This document shows, piece after piece, positions 39,770-48,400 of a stretch of 64,000 nt of DNA. Under the pieces are notes generated by a model. That model saw only the letters and a list, made by a program, of their open reading frames with translations, searched no databases and had not been told where the DNA came from. The stretch spans positions 1,550,001 to 1,614,000 of the forward strand of contig NZ_CP064056.1 in the NCBI RefSeq assembly GCF_015775975.1, given 5' to 3'. This DNA is from Staphylococcus lloydii. GTDB taxonomy: Bacteria; Bacillota; Bacilli; Staphylococcales; Staphylococcaceae. Numbering within the stretch: position 1 is the stretch's first letter; the number at the start of each line of letters is the position of its first letter. The translations under genes were made by a program, and so were the position numbers.

Positions 39770-40756
39770 TTAATATTTATTGTTTAATGTTGCCATTCTT
39801 TTATAAAAATCTGACTTGCCATTTAATCTTTCTTCTTTGAGTTGTTGATTCCATTTATAATATTCACATTTAGATAATGTTCTTTTTTGCTTTAACTTCT
39901 CACGTTGTTCTCTATAACTTAAAATATTTCCAACTGTAAAATATTTATTTTGTTTTGAAGCATAGACAAAAGTATTTTTTAATAGCACTTGTTTTTCTTC
40001 TTCAGTAAAAGCTTTACTAAAAAATGAACCCCAAAGTTCTTCTTCTCTCACAATATATATACGTTGTTTATTATCATGGAACATCATTTTAAATAAATCT
40101 GCATTTTGTTGTTGGGATGGTAAAACAGCCAAAGTATATAGAAAATCTTTAGGCACACCTGCTTGGTATGTCGTTTGATAAGGAAAATAATTAAGAATCA
40201 TTAAGCGATTAGGATTTATATTAAATTGTTTTAAAATTGAGGAATCTCCACCAAAATATTTCATAAACCAGATATGTTCATCTTCATAAGGTAAAAATCC
40301 TTTTTTTCCATTAAACTTCAAATCGCCTCTAAAATCTTGCAATATCCTATTACGCAAGTGAATCTTTCTTTGTCCATCGATGTTCGGATTGTCGGTTCTA
40401 AAATCATTTTCAGGTTGTTTATTTAAAATAACGATATCTGCAGTTTCTGGATTCCCAAAATAGGGTTGGGGAATCATAGGATTAATCGTACAATTTTCTA
40501 CCATTATTTTCTTTCTATTTTTATCTACCACCATCAAGCCATTTGCAAAATTTAGCAATTTTTTAAATTTAGGTAATTCTGTAAAATTTGGGCCGAATCG
40601 TTCACGACAATGCGCGAGGTCCTCTAAATGCAAAAATGCAGTTTCATCATTATTTTCAGCAATGGCATTTAATGTATGTTCACTATACTCGTAATTATAT
40701 TGAGCTAAGTATTTACTCCAAAATTGCTCTATATCTGTTAAATATTTATTAGTCAT
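39770..40756 (-). CDS. Unknown protein, possibly uracil-DNA-glycosylase-fold family
   Basis: 328 aa, Lys/Asn-rich, no membrane segment. I do not recognise a characterised homologue. The pattern MIPQPYFGNPETADIVILNKQPENDF ... RLMILNYFPYQT ... LAVLPSQQQNADLFKMM ... IYIVREEELW resembles, from memory, a group of hypothetical proteins with P-x-(Y/F)-G-(D/N)-P, LNPG, FPYHS and LPSQ blocks that are thought to have a UDG-like fold. In that reading the nucleotide-loop NPG has become KQP, so catalysis is uncertain. The C-terminal 55 residues are strongly basic. ATG with GGAGGAG 5 nt upstream. An 18-bp palindrome lies upstream, and its 3' end faces the WYL regulator. Confidence 0.7.
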   Translation of the reverse strand: MTNKYLTDIEQFWSKYLAQYNYEYSEHTLNAIAENNDETAFLHLEDLAHCRERFGPNFTELPKFKKLLNFANGLMVVDKNRKKIMVENCTINPMIPQPYFGNPETADIVILNKQPENDFRTDNPNIDGQRKIHLRNRILQDFRGDLKFNGKKGFLPYEDEHIWFMKYFGGDSSILKQFNINPNRLMILNYFPYQTTYQAGVPKDFLYTLAVLPSQQQNADLFKMMFHDNKQRIYIVREEELWGSFFSKAFTEEEKQVLLKNTFVYASKQNKYFTVGNILSYREQREKLKQKRTLSKCEYYKWNQQLKEERLNGKSDFYKRMATLNNKY

Positions 40757-40830
40757 AAATACTCCTCCAACGTTTGTTTACGTATTAATTATATAAACAC
40801 ACCTAGACACCTGATGTCATTAAATATAAA

Positions 40831-40848
40831 TTGTTGTAATTACAACAA
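40831..40848. promoter_or_regulatory. 18-bp perfect palindrome, candidate operator of the 40756 gene
   Basis: TTGTTGTAATTACAACAA is an exact palindrome, 75 bp upstream of the start codon of the accessory gene and touching the infB terminator. Minus-strand TTGTTG (-35-like) with TATTTA 16 bp on would make it overlap a promoter. There is no T run on either side, so it is unlikely to be a terminator itself. Confidence 0.6.
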
Positions 40849-40890
40849 AAAAGTTACACCTCCATTATATTTTAGAAGTGTAACTTTTTT
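40847..40890. terminator. Bidirectional terminator after infB
   Basis: AAAAAAGTTACAC / GTGTAACTTTTTT (40847-40859 with 40878-40890), perfect 13 positions, 18-nt loop, works on both strands. It lies 30 bp past the infB stop and ends the nusA operon here instead of continuing to rbfA. Confidence 0.93.
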
Positions 40891-40919
40891 AAAGTGTAAT
40901 TATAGAAATATTAAATTAT

Positions 40920-43040
40920 TTATCTTTCAACTTCAACCATTTCATATGCTTCAATGATGTCGCCTTCTTTAAGGTCATTAAATTTCTCAACTGTGATACC
41001 ACATTCATATCCTTGAGCTACTTCTTTAACGTCATCTTTGTAACGTTTTAAAGTATCTAATTCACCTTCGAATTGTACAACACCATCTCTAATAACACGT
41101 ACGCCGGCATTACGCGTAATTTTACCATCTGTTACATAACTACCTGCGATCGTACCCACTTTAGAAACTTTGAATGTTTGACGAACTTCTGCTTGACCAA
41201 TAACTTGTTCTTCAAATTCTGGATCAAGTAAACCTTTCATCGCAGATTCAATTTCTTCAATAACGTTGTAAATTACACGGTGTAAACGCATATCTACATT
41301 TTCAGCTTCAGCTGCACGTTTAGCGCCGGTATCTGGTCTAACGTTAAAACCGATAATAATACCATTAGACGCATTCGCTAAAGTAACGTCTGATTCATTA
41401 ATTGCACCAACAGCAGTGTGGATGATTCTAACGTTAACGCCTTCAACATCAATCTTCATAAGTGATGCAGCTAATGCTTCAACTGAACCTTGAACGTCAC
41501 CTTTTATAATAACATTTAAGTCTTTCATTTCACCTTGCTTCATTTGTTCAAATAAATTATCTAATGAAACATTTTTACTTTCTTGACGTTGTTGTAAAAT
41601 ATTCTCTTCGTGACGTGCTTCACCAATTCTTCGAGCTTGTTTCTCATCAGAGAATACAACAAAACGGTCCCCTGCTTGAGGTACATCATTGATACCCGTT
41701 ATTTCAACAGGTGTAGAAGGTCCAGCGGTTTTAATTCTTTGTCCTAAATCATTTACCATTGCACGGATACGACCATACGTATTACCTACAACAAGTGAAT
41801 CTCCAACATTTAACGTACCATTTTGTACTAATAAAGATGCTGATGGTCCACGTGATTTATCTAATTCAGCCTCAATAACTGTACCCACTGCACGGTTATT
41901 TGGATTAGCTTTTAATTCTTGTACTTCTGATACAAGTACAATCATTTCTAATAAATTATCGATTCCATCGCCACTTAGCGCTGAAAGTGGTACGAAAATT
42001 GTGTCGCCACCCCAATCTTCAGGAATTAAACCATATTCTGTTAATTCTTGCATCACACGGTCAGGGTTTGAAGTTGGTTTATCGATTTTGTTAACAGCAA
42101 CGATTGTAGGTACATTAGCTTCTTTTGCATGATTGATTGCTTCAATCGTTTGTGGCATTACACCATCATCAGCTGCAACGACTAAAATTGTAATGTCGGT
42201 AACTTGAGCACCACGTGCACGCATAGTAGTAAAGGCAGCATGTCCTGGAGTATCTAAGAAAGTAATTGTTTTGCCATCATTTTCTATTTGATATGCACCA
42301 ATATGTTGCGTAATACCACCTGCTTCACCAGCTGTTACTTTAGTATGACGAATAGAATCTAATAATGTCGTTTTACCATGGTCAACATGTCCCATAATTG
42401 TAACTACTGCTGGTCTTTCAATTGCATCTTCATCATCAGTAGCATCTTCAAAGTAAATAGCTAAATCTTCTTCATCTACTACTTCTTCTTTTTCAAGTTC
42501 TACACCATATTCATCAACGATAACTTCTAAAGTTTCATCATCTAATGATTGGTTAATATTCGCCATGATTCCTAATAAGAAGAGCTTTTTAATAACATCA
42601 GAAGATTCAACATTCAACTTGTCCGCAAGTTCACCTACAGTTATACCGTCTTGATAAGTAATTTTTGAAGGTGTCTCTTTTGTTGTTTGTTGCTCTTTAT
42701 TATTTTGTCTGTTTTGTTTCTTGTTATTTTTATTATTTTGCTTTTTGTTATTTTGTTTCTTATTATTTTTTGCATCTTGCTTGTTGCCTTGGGCAGGTTT
42801 TTGAGAACTTTGTTGTTTTTTGTTGTCTTGTTTTTGACCTTGTGCTTTAGGTTGTTGAGCTTGGCCTTTGTCACTTTGATTGTCTTTTTTATAAATCTTG
42901 TCTAAAGCAACAATTTGGTTATCTTCTAACGCTTGCATATGGTTAGAAACCTCAACATCCATTTTCTTAAGTTCATCTATAACATCTTTACTTTTTAAAT
43001 TTAATTCTTTGGCATATTCGTAAATTCTTTTTTTACTCAT
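40920..43040 (-). CDS. infB: Translation initiation factor IF-2
   Basis: GTPase that brings initiator tRNA to the 30S subunit. 706 aa: N-terminal IF2_N element ([23 protein letters not shown]), a low-complexity Lys/Gln/Asn linker (about residues 57-125, [21 protein letters not shown]), second N-terminal helix-bundle element ([34 protein letters not shown]), G domain with [18 protein letters not shown] and NKID, then domains II-IV ending VEVER. ATG with AAGGAG upstream. It follows rplGA by 4 bp. Confidence 0.98.
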   Translation of the reverse strand: MSKKRIYEYAKELNLKSKDVIDELKKMDVEVSNHMQALEDNQIVALDKIYKKDNQSDKGQAQQPKAQGQKQDNKKQQSSQKPAQGNKQDAKNNKKQNNKKQNNKNNKKQNRQNNKEQQTTKETPSKITYQDGITVGELADKLNVESSDVIKKLFLLGIMANINQSLDDETLEVIVDEYGVELEKEEVVDEEDLAIYFEDATDDEDAIERPAVVTIMGHVDHGKTTLLDSIRHTKVTAGEAGGITQHIGAYQIENDGKTITFLDTPGHAAFTTMRARGAQVTDITILVVAADDGVMPQTIEAINHAKEANVPTIVAVNKIDKPTSNPDRVMQELTEYGLIPEDWGGDTIFVPLSALSGDGIDNLLEMIVLVSEVQELKANPNNRAVGTVIEAELDKSRGPSASLLVQNGTLNVGDSLVVGNTYGRIRAMVNDLGQRIKTAGPSTPVEITGINDVPQAGDRFVVFSDEKQARRIGEARHEENILQQRQESKNVSLDNLFEQMKQGEMKDLNVIIKGDVQGSVEALAASLMKIDVEGVNVRIIHTAVGAINESDVTLANASNGIIIGFNVRPDTGAKRAAEAENVDMRLHRVIYNVIEEIESAMKGLLDPEFEEQVIGQAEVRQTFKVSKVGTIAGSYVTDGKITRNAGVRVIRDGVVQFEGELDTLKRYKDDVKEVAQGYECGITVEKFNDLKEGDIIEAYEMVEVER

Positions 43041-43044
43041 ATAG

Positions 43045-43362
43045 TCACTCCTTACGATATTCTTCTATCATTGACAACAACTTTTTAGCAAAACCTTGGT
43101 CTGTAATTCCTACGTTGACACGTTCCGCTTTACCTAAAGCTTGTCCTAGTTCTGATCTAGTTCCAAATATACGAAATGATATATGGTAACTTTCACATTT
43201 GTTCTGTATTACTTTTTTCGTGTTCTCTGAAGCGTCCTCAGCTATAATAACGAGTTGGATTCTATGTTTTTTTATCTCGTTGATGATGACTGATTCACCC
43301 GTTTTAACTTTTCCCGCTCGCATAGCCAATCCCAAAAAATTTACGATTTTCTCTTTCATCAT
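43045..43362 (-). CDS. rplGA: L7Ae-family RNA-binding protein (YlxQ)
   Basis: 105-aa L7Ae/L30e-fold protein; B. subtilis YlxQ binds kink-turn RNA. Seen: [50 protein letters not shown] and a C-terminal [18 protein letters not shown]. It starts at ATG ATG (43362 or 43359), overlapping the rnpM stop by 4 nt in an ATGATGA arrangement, so translation is coupled. Part of nusA-rnpM-rplGA-infB. Confidence 0.88.
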   Translation of the reverse strand: MMKEKIVNFLGLAMRAGKVKTGESVIINEIKKHRIQLVIIAEDASENTKKVIQNKCESYHISFRIFGTRSELGQALGKAERVNVGITDQGFAKKLLSMIEEYRKE

Positions 43363-43643
43363 TTAGGTATCTCTTCACGATAAATCAGACGTATGATTTC
43401 TTTATATACTGGATCTAAAGTTTCTGCGTCTGATTTAAAATATTTTTCAAGCACGCCTTTTTGTTGTGCTTTTTCTACTTCATTTACATCTTTAGAAACA
43501 TAAGCGCCACGACCTTGTTTCTTACCTGTCGCATCTGCAAATATTTCTCCTTCTTTATTAATGACCACCCTAATCATGTCTTTCTTAGGATGCATTTCAT
43601 TAGAAAGGATACATTTACGCATTGGAATTTTTTTCTTTTTCAT
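43359..43643 (-). CDS. rnpM: RNase P modulator RnpM (YlxR)
   Basis: 94-aa YlxR-family RNA-binding protein; B. subtilis RnpM binds RNase P RNA and modulates its activity. Seen: KKKKIPMRKCILSNEMHPKKDMIRVV (conserved MRKC) and the GKKQGRGAYVSKD motif. ATG after a GGAG site. It lies 23 bp after nusA and overlaps rplGA. Confidence 0.93.
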   Translation of the reverse strand: MKKKKIPMRKCILSNEMHPKKDMIRVVINKEGEIFADATGKKQGRGAYVSKDVNEVEKAQQKGVLEKYFKSDAETLDPVYKEIIRLIYREEIPK

Positions 43644-43666
43644 AAAGTAATCACTCCAATTATTTA

Positions 43667-44797
43667 TTAGGCATCAAGATTATTGTCTTCATTTTCTTCA
43701 TCAAGCTCAATAGATTCTGTAGCTACATCGTCTGAAGAATTGCTAGGATATACGCCAGCTTCACGTGCATCACTTTCTGATTTGATATCTATTTTCCAAC
43801 CAGTTAATTTAGCAGCTAAACGCGCATTTTGTCCACGTTTACCAATAGCCAATGATAATTGATAATCTGGTACTACTACAATTGTAGATTGATTTTCTTC
43901 GTCAACAATAACTTCAAGCACTTGAGATGGACTCAATGCGTTACGAACAAAGACTTTTGGATCTTCATCCCATTGCACGATATCAATTTTTTCGCCACCA
44001 AGTTCCTCTACAACAGCTTCAACACGAGCACCTTTTGACCCTACACAAGCGCCGACAGCATCGATGTCTGGATTATCAGCATGCACACTAATTTTAGAAC
44101 GGTCACCCGCTTCACGTGCAACTGATTTAACAATTACAGTACCATCAAAGATTTCAGGAACTTCTTGTTCGAATAGACGTTTTAATAGGCCTGGATGACT
44201 TCTTGAAACATAGATTTGAGGACCTTTTGTAGTTTGTTCAACTTTATTTACAAAAACTTTAATACGTTCGTTTGGAATATATTTTTCATTTGGACTTCTT
44301 TCTGCTTCAGATAAAACTGCTTCAGTACGTCCTAAGTTGACATAAACATAACGATGGTCAACTCTGTCGATTAATCCTGTTACAATGTCTTCTTCTTTAT
44401 CAATAAATTCATCGTATAAAATTTCTCTTTCAGCATCTCTTAGACGTTGCATAACTGCTTGTTTTGCAGCTTGTGCACCTACACGTCCGAAGTCACTTGG
44501 TGTTACGTCTTCTTCGTAAATGTCACCTATTTCATATGCTGGATTTTTAACTAATGCTGTACTTAAATCGATTTCATCTCTGTCATCGAACACTTCTTCT
44601 ACAACATTTTTTCTTGCTATAACTTTGAAGATACCTTCATCCATGTTTAATTCAACGCGCACATTGCGAGCACTATCATAGTTTTTCTTGTAAGCAGTAA
44701 TCAACGCTGCTTCGATAGCATCAATCAATACTTCTCTTGGTATTTTCTTTTCTTTTTCTAAATATTCAGTAGCTAATAATAGTTCGTTACTTGACAC
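43667..44797 (-). CDS. nusA: Transcription termination/antitermination factor NusA
   Basis: RNA-polymerase-binding factor controlling pausing and intrinsic termination. 376 aa: N-terminal RNAP-binding domain ([34 protein letters not shown]), S1 domain ([23 protein letters not shown]), KH1 ([41 protein letters not shown]) and KH2 ([34 protein letters not shown]). An acidic tail follows, without the C-terminal repeats of proteobacterial NusA. Start GTG with AGGAGG 7 nt upstream. It lies 20 bp after rimP. Confidence 0.97.
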   Translation of the reverse strand: MSSNELLLATEYLEKEKKIPREVLIDAIEAALITAYKKNYDSARNVRVELNMDEGIFKVIARKNVVEEVFDDRDEIDLSTALVKNPAYEIGDIYEEDVTPSDFGRVGAQAAKQAVMQRLRDAEREILYDEFIDKEEDIVTGLIDRVDHRYVYVNLGRTEAVLSEAERSPNEKYIPNERIKVFVNKVEQTTKGPQIYVSRSHPGLLKRLFEQEVPEIFDGTVIVKSVAREAGDRSKISVHADNPDIDAVGACVGSKGARVEAVVEELGGEKIDIVQWDEDPKVFVRNALSPSQVLEVIVDEENQSTIVVVPDYQLSLAIGKRGQNARLAAKLTGWKIDIKSESDAREAGVYPSNSSDDVATESIELDEENEDNNLDA

Positions 44798-44817
44798 TAT
44801 TAACCCTCCTAATCAAC

Positions 44818-45285
44818 TTAAAGCATTACAGAATGACGTGCTTTAGCTATTTTATTTCTTGGTATTTCGATTGTTTTTGTTTTAGCTTTTTCTTTAACTT
44901 CCATGACAATTGTATCTTCATTAACCGATTGTAATGTACCTAACCATTCCTTATCACCCTCGATTGGCGCATAGAGAGAAACAAAGATAGGTTTCGTAAT
45001 TGCATTTTGGAAATCTTGTTCTTTTTTAATCGGTCTTTCAGCACCAGGTGAAGCAACATCTAAATAATACATTTGTTCTATAGGGTCGTTTTTGTCCATT
45101 ACTTCACTTATTTTCTCAGATGCTAATGTGCAGTCATTTAAGTCAACGCCACCCTCTTTATCAATAGAAATGCGTAAAAAATGATCTTTACCTTCTTTAG
45201 TGAATTCGACATCTACTAATTCAAAATTCAAGTCATCCAAAACGGGTTTAATTAGCGCTTCAACTTCTTGGTCTATTTTACTCAT
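44818..45285 (-). CDS. rimP: Ribosome maturation factor RimP
   Basis: 155-aa factor for 30S assembly. Seen: IDQEVEALIKPVLDDLNFELVDVEFTKEGKDHFLRISIDKEGGVDLNDC, then YYLDVASPGAERPIKKEQDF. The start at 45285 (MSKIDQ) is chosen because AGGAGG lies 5 nt upstream; a longer in-frame reading begins inside the leader hairpin. It is the first gene of the nusA operon, under the promoter at 45368-45396 with a terminator-like hairpin in the leader. Confidence 0.95.
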   Translation of the reverse strand: MSKIDQEVEALIKPVLDDLNFELVDVEFTKEGKDHFLRISIDKEGGVDLNDCTLASEKISEVMDKNDPIEQMYYLDVASPGAERPIKKEQDFQNAITKPIFVSLYAPIEGDKEWLGTLQSVNEDTIVMEVKEKAKTKTIEIPRNKIAKARHSVML

Positions 45286-45304
45286 GCTGGCCTCCTTTTT
45301 TGAC

Positions 45305-45337
45305 AAATAGAAAAGAGCGGGTAATATGCCCACTCTT
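45305..45337 (-). promoter_or_regulatory. Terminator-like hairpin in the rimP-nusA leader
   Basis: AAGAGTGGG / CCCGCTCTT on the minus strand (45329-45337 with 45313-45321), 9 bp with one G-T pair, 7-nt loop, followed by TTTCTATTTG. It lies after the predicted promoter and before the rimP ribosome-binding site. It may end polC transcripts and also attenuate the nusA operon. Confidence 0.7.
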
Positions 45338-45367
45338 CCTGCTTGAGTTTAATCTTTTAACAATAAT

Positions 45368-45396
45368 ATTATACCATATGTTCATGATGCGCACAA
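45368..45396 (-). promoter_or_regulatory. Promoter of the rimP-nusA-rnpM-rplGA-infB operon
   Basis: Minus strand: extended -10 TGGTATAAT (TATAAT at 45368-45373), 17-bp spacer, -35 TTGTGC (45391-45396). Start near 45361 gives a leader of about 75 nt. Confidence 0.75.
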
Positions 45397-45474
45397 ACGG
45401 CACTATTTACTAATGTTTTACGGTAATACGAAATACGATTAAATACATTGTTTGTATGCATGTAAGCTCACTTT

Positions 45475-48400
45475 TTACATATCAAATATAGATAATTGTG
45501 CCTTATCTGGTAAGTCTGGTAATGAGCCTAATTCATCTAAATAATCAATCACTTTTTGTGACAGACCCGCTTTTTTGTTTAAATCTTCTTTTGATAAAAA
45601 TGGGCCTTCTTCCCTAGCATCTACAATACGTTTTGCAACGTTTTCACCTAGACCAGGTACAGCGACGAATGGTGGTATTAAAGTGTCACCTTCAATCACA
45701 AATTCAAACGACTTACTTTTTTCTAAACTTACAGGTTGCATACGATAGCCTCTATGTGCCATTTCATTCATAATTTCTAACACAGTCAATGTATCTTTTT
45801 CTTTTTTACCTAAATCCATATATTTGGAATACATGTCTTTAACAGTATTACGTATGCTTTCTTTGTCTTTAATCATCGAAATTAAATCAAAGTCTGATGC
45901 TCTTACTGTGAAATAGCTCGCATAGTAATATAAAGGATGATGCACTTTAAAGTAAGCAATTCTTACTGCCATTAATACATAGGCGGCTGCATGGGCTTTA
46001 GGGAACATGTATTTAATCTTTCTACATGAATCTAAATACCAATCTGGGACTTCGTTTTCAACCATAGCCTCTACCATATCGTCAGTTAAACCTTTCCCTT
46101 TACGCACAAATTCCATTGTTTTAAAGGCTAGTGATGGTTCTAAGCCGTTATACATTAGGTAAACCATGATATCGTCACGACAACAGATTACACTTGATAA
46201 GTCACAAGTACCTGAACGGATTAAATCTTGAGCATTTCCTAACCACACATCGGTACCATGTGATAAACCTGAAATTCTAACTAATTCTGAAAATGTGGTT
46301 GGCTTCGTGTCTTCTAACATTTGTCTTACGAATCCAGTACCAAACTCTGGTACACCAAAAGTACCTGTTTTACACAAAATCTCATCTTCAGTAACACCTA
46401 AAGATTGTGGCGAACTAAATATACCCATCGTATCCTTATCATCAACTGGAATCGTTTTCGGATCAATGCCCGATAAATCTTGCAGCATACGAATCATGGT
46501 TGGATCATCGTGTCCTAGTATATCAAGTTTTAACACATTATCATGGATAGAATGGAAGTCGAAATGTGTAGTCATCCATGAAGCTGATTGATCATCCGCT
46601 GGGAATTGCACAGGCGTAAAATCATAAATATCCATGTAATCTGGCACAACAATAATACCACCAGGGTGTTGACCAGTCGTACGTTTAACTCCCGTACAAC
46701 CTTTAACAAGTCGATCAACCTCTGCACCACGTTTATGAATACCTTGATCGTTTAAAAAGCCTTTAACGAAACCAAATGCAGTTTTCTCCGCTACGGTACC
46801 AATCGTACCAGCACGGAACACCTTATCATCACCGAACAATTCTTTAGTATAATTATGTGCTTCTGGCTGATATTCACCACTAAAGTTCAAATCGATATCG
46901 GGTACTTTATCCCCTTTAAAACCTAAGAAAGTTTCGAAAGGTATATCTTGCCCTTCTTTGATAAGTTCACTGCCACATGTGTCGCAATTTTTATCTGGTA
47001 AATCAAATCCTGAACCAACCGAGCCATCATCAAAGAATTCACTCGTTTTACATTTTGGACAAATATAATGTGGTGGTAATGGATTAACTTCTGTAATTTC
47101 CGTCATCGTGGCTACGAAACTTGAGCCTACAGAACCACGCGAACCAACTAGATAGCCATCATCTAATGATTTTTTTACTAGTCGTTGAGATATTAAATAA
47201 ATAACAGAGAAACCATTACCTATAATACTTTCGAGTTCTTTTTCTAATCTATCTATAACAATTTGAGGTAATTCTTCCCCATATAATTTTTTAGCGTTAG
47301 AATAACTCAATTCGCGAATTTCATCATTGGCGCCTTCCATTCGTGGCGTGTATAACTCATCTTTAATTGGTACGACACGTTCAATTTGATCGGCCAATTT
47401 ATTTGTATTTGTAACAACAATTTCTTTTGCTAAGTCTTCACCTAAGAAATGGAATTCATCTAACATTTCATCCGTTGTTCTAAAATGAGCCTCCGGCAAT
47501 GTTGAACGATTTAATGGATTTCCGGGTTGAGATGCAATTAAAATTTTACGTGCAATTGCATCATGTTCGTATAAATAATGCGCATTCCCTGTTGCAATTA
47601 CAGGAATATCAGCAGCTTTTCCTGCTTTCATTAATCGATCATATATTTCATGAAGCGTCTCATTATCTCTGATTAATTCTCTATCAATTAAGTCTTGATA
47701 TAGTGCAGGTGGTTGCATTTCAATATAATCATAATATTTAGCAATTTTTTCTACTTGCGTTTGGTCTTTTTGCATTACGGCGGTAAATAATTCACCTTCG
47801 TCACAAGCAGTACCAACAAGTAACCCTTCACGATGTTCATCTAATAATGAGCGTGGAATGCGTGGTGTACGATAATAATATTTTACTAATGATGCACTAA
47901 CAATTTTGAATAAGTTTTTTAAACCTTCTTGGTTTTGAACAATAAGCGTTACATGGTTCGGTCTAGCACGTTTATATGCATCTTCATTCGTTAAAGATTT
48001 ATTGATATCTTGATGGTTATTTACGTTTAATTCTTCAAGTTGTTTTAACATTTTTATAAACATGTATGCTGTCGCTTCGGTATCATAAATTGCTCTATGA
48101 TGTTGCGTAAGTTCAACGCCATATTTTTTGGCTAAGAAGTTTAAGCCGTGCTTTCCATATTCAGTGTTAATTGTTCTAGAAAGTTCTAATGTATCGATAA
48201 CACCATTGGTAGATGGTCCAAAACCAGCACGTTCATATCCCGTATCGATAAAGCCCATATCGAATGAAGCATTATGTGCAACAAAGATTGCATCGCCTAC
48301 CCATTCTTTAAACTCTGTTAACACATCATTAATTTCAGGTGCATCTACTAACATATCATCTGAAATATGCGTTAAATTTTTAATCGTTTCAGAAAGTCGT

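Noticed and set aside
42641-42905. Several overlapping frames inside infB, on both strands
   Set aside because: They arise from the low-complexity Lys/Gln/Asn linker of IF-2 and have no ribosome-binding site.
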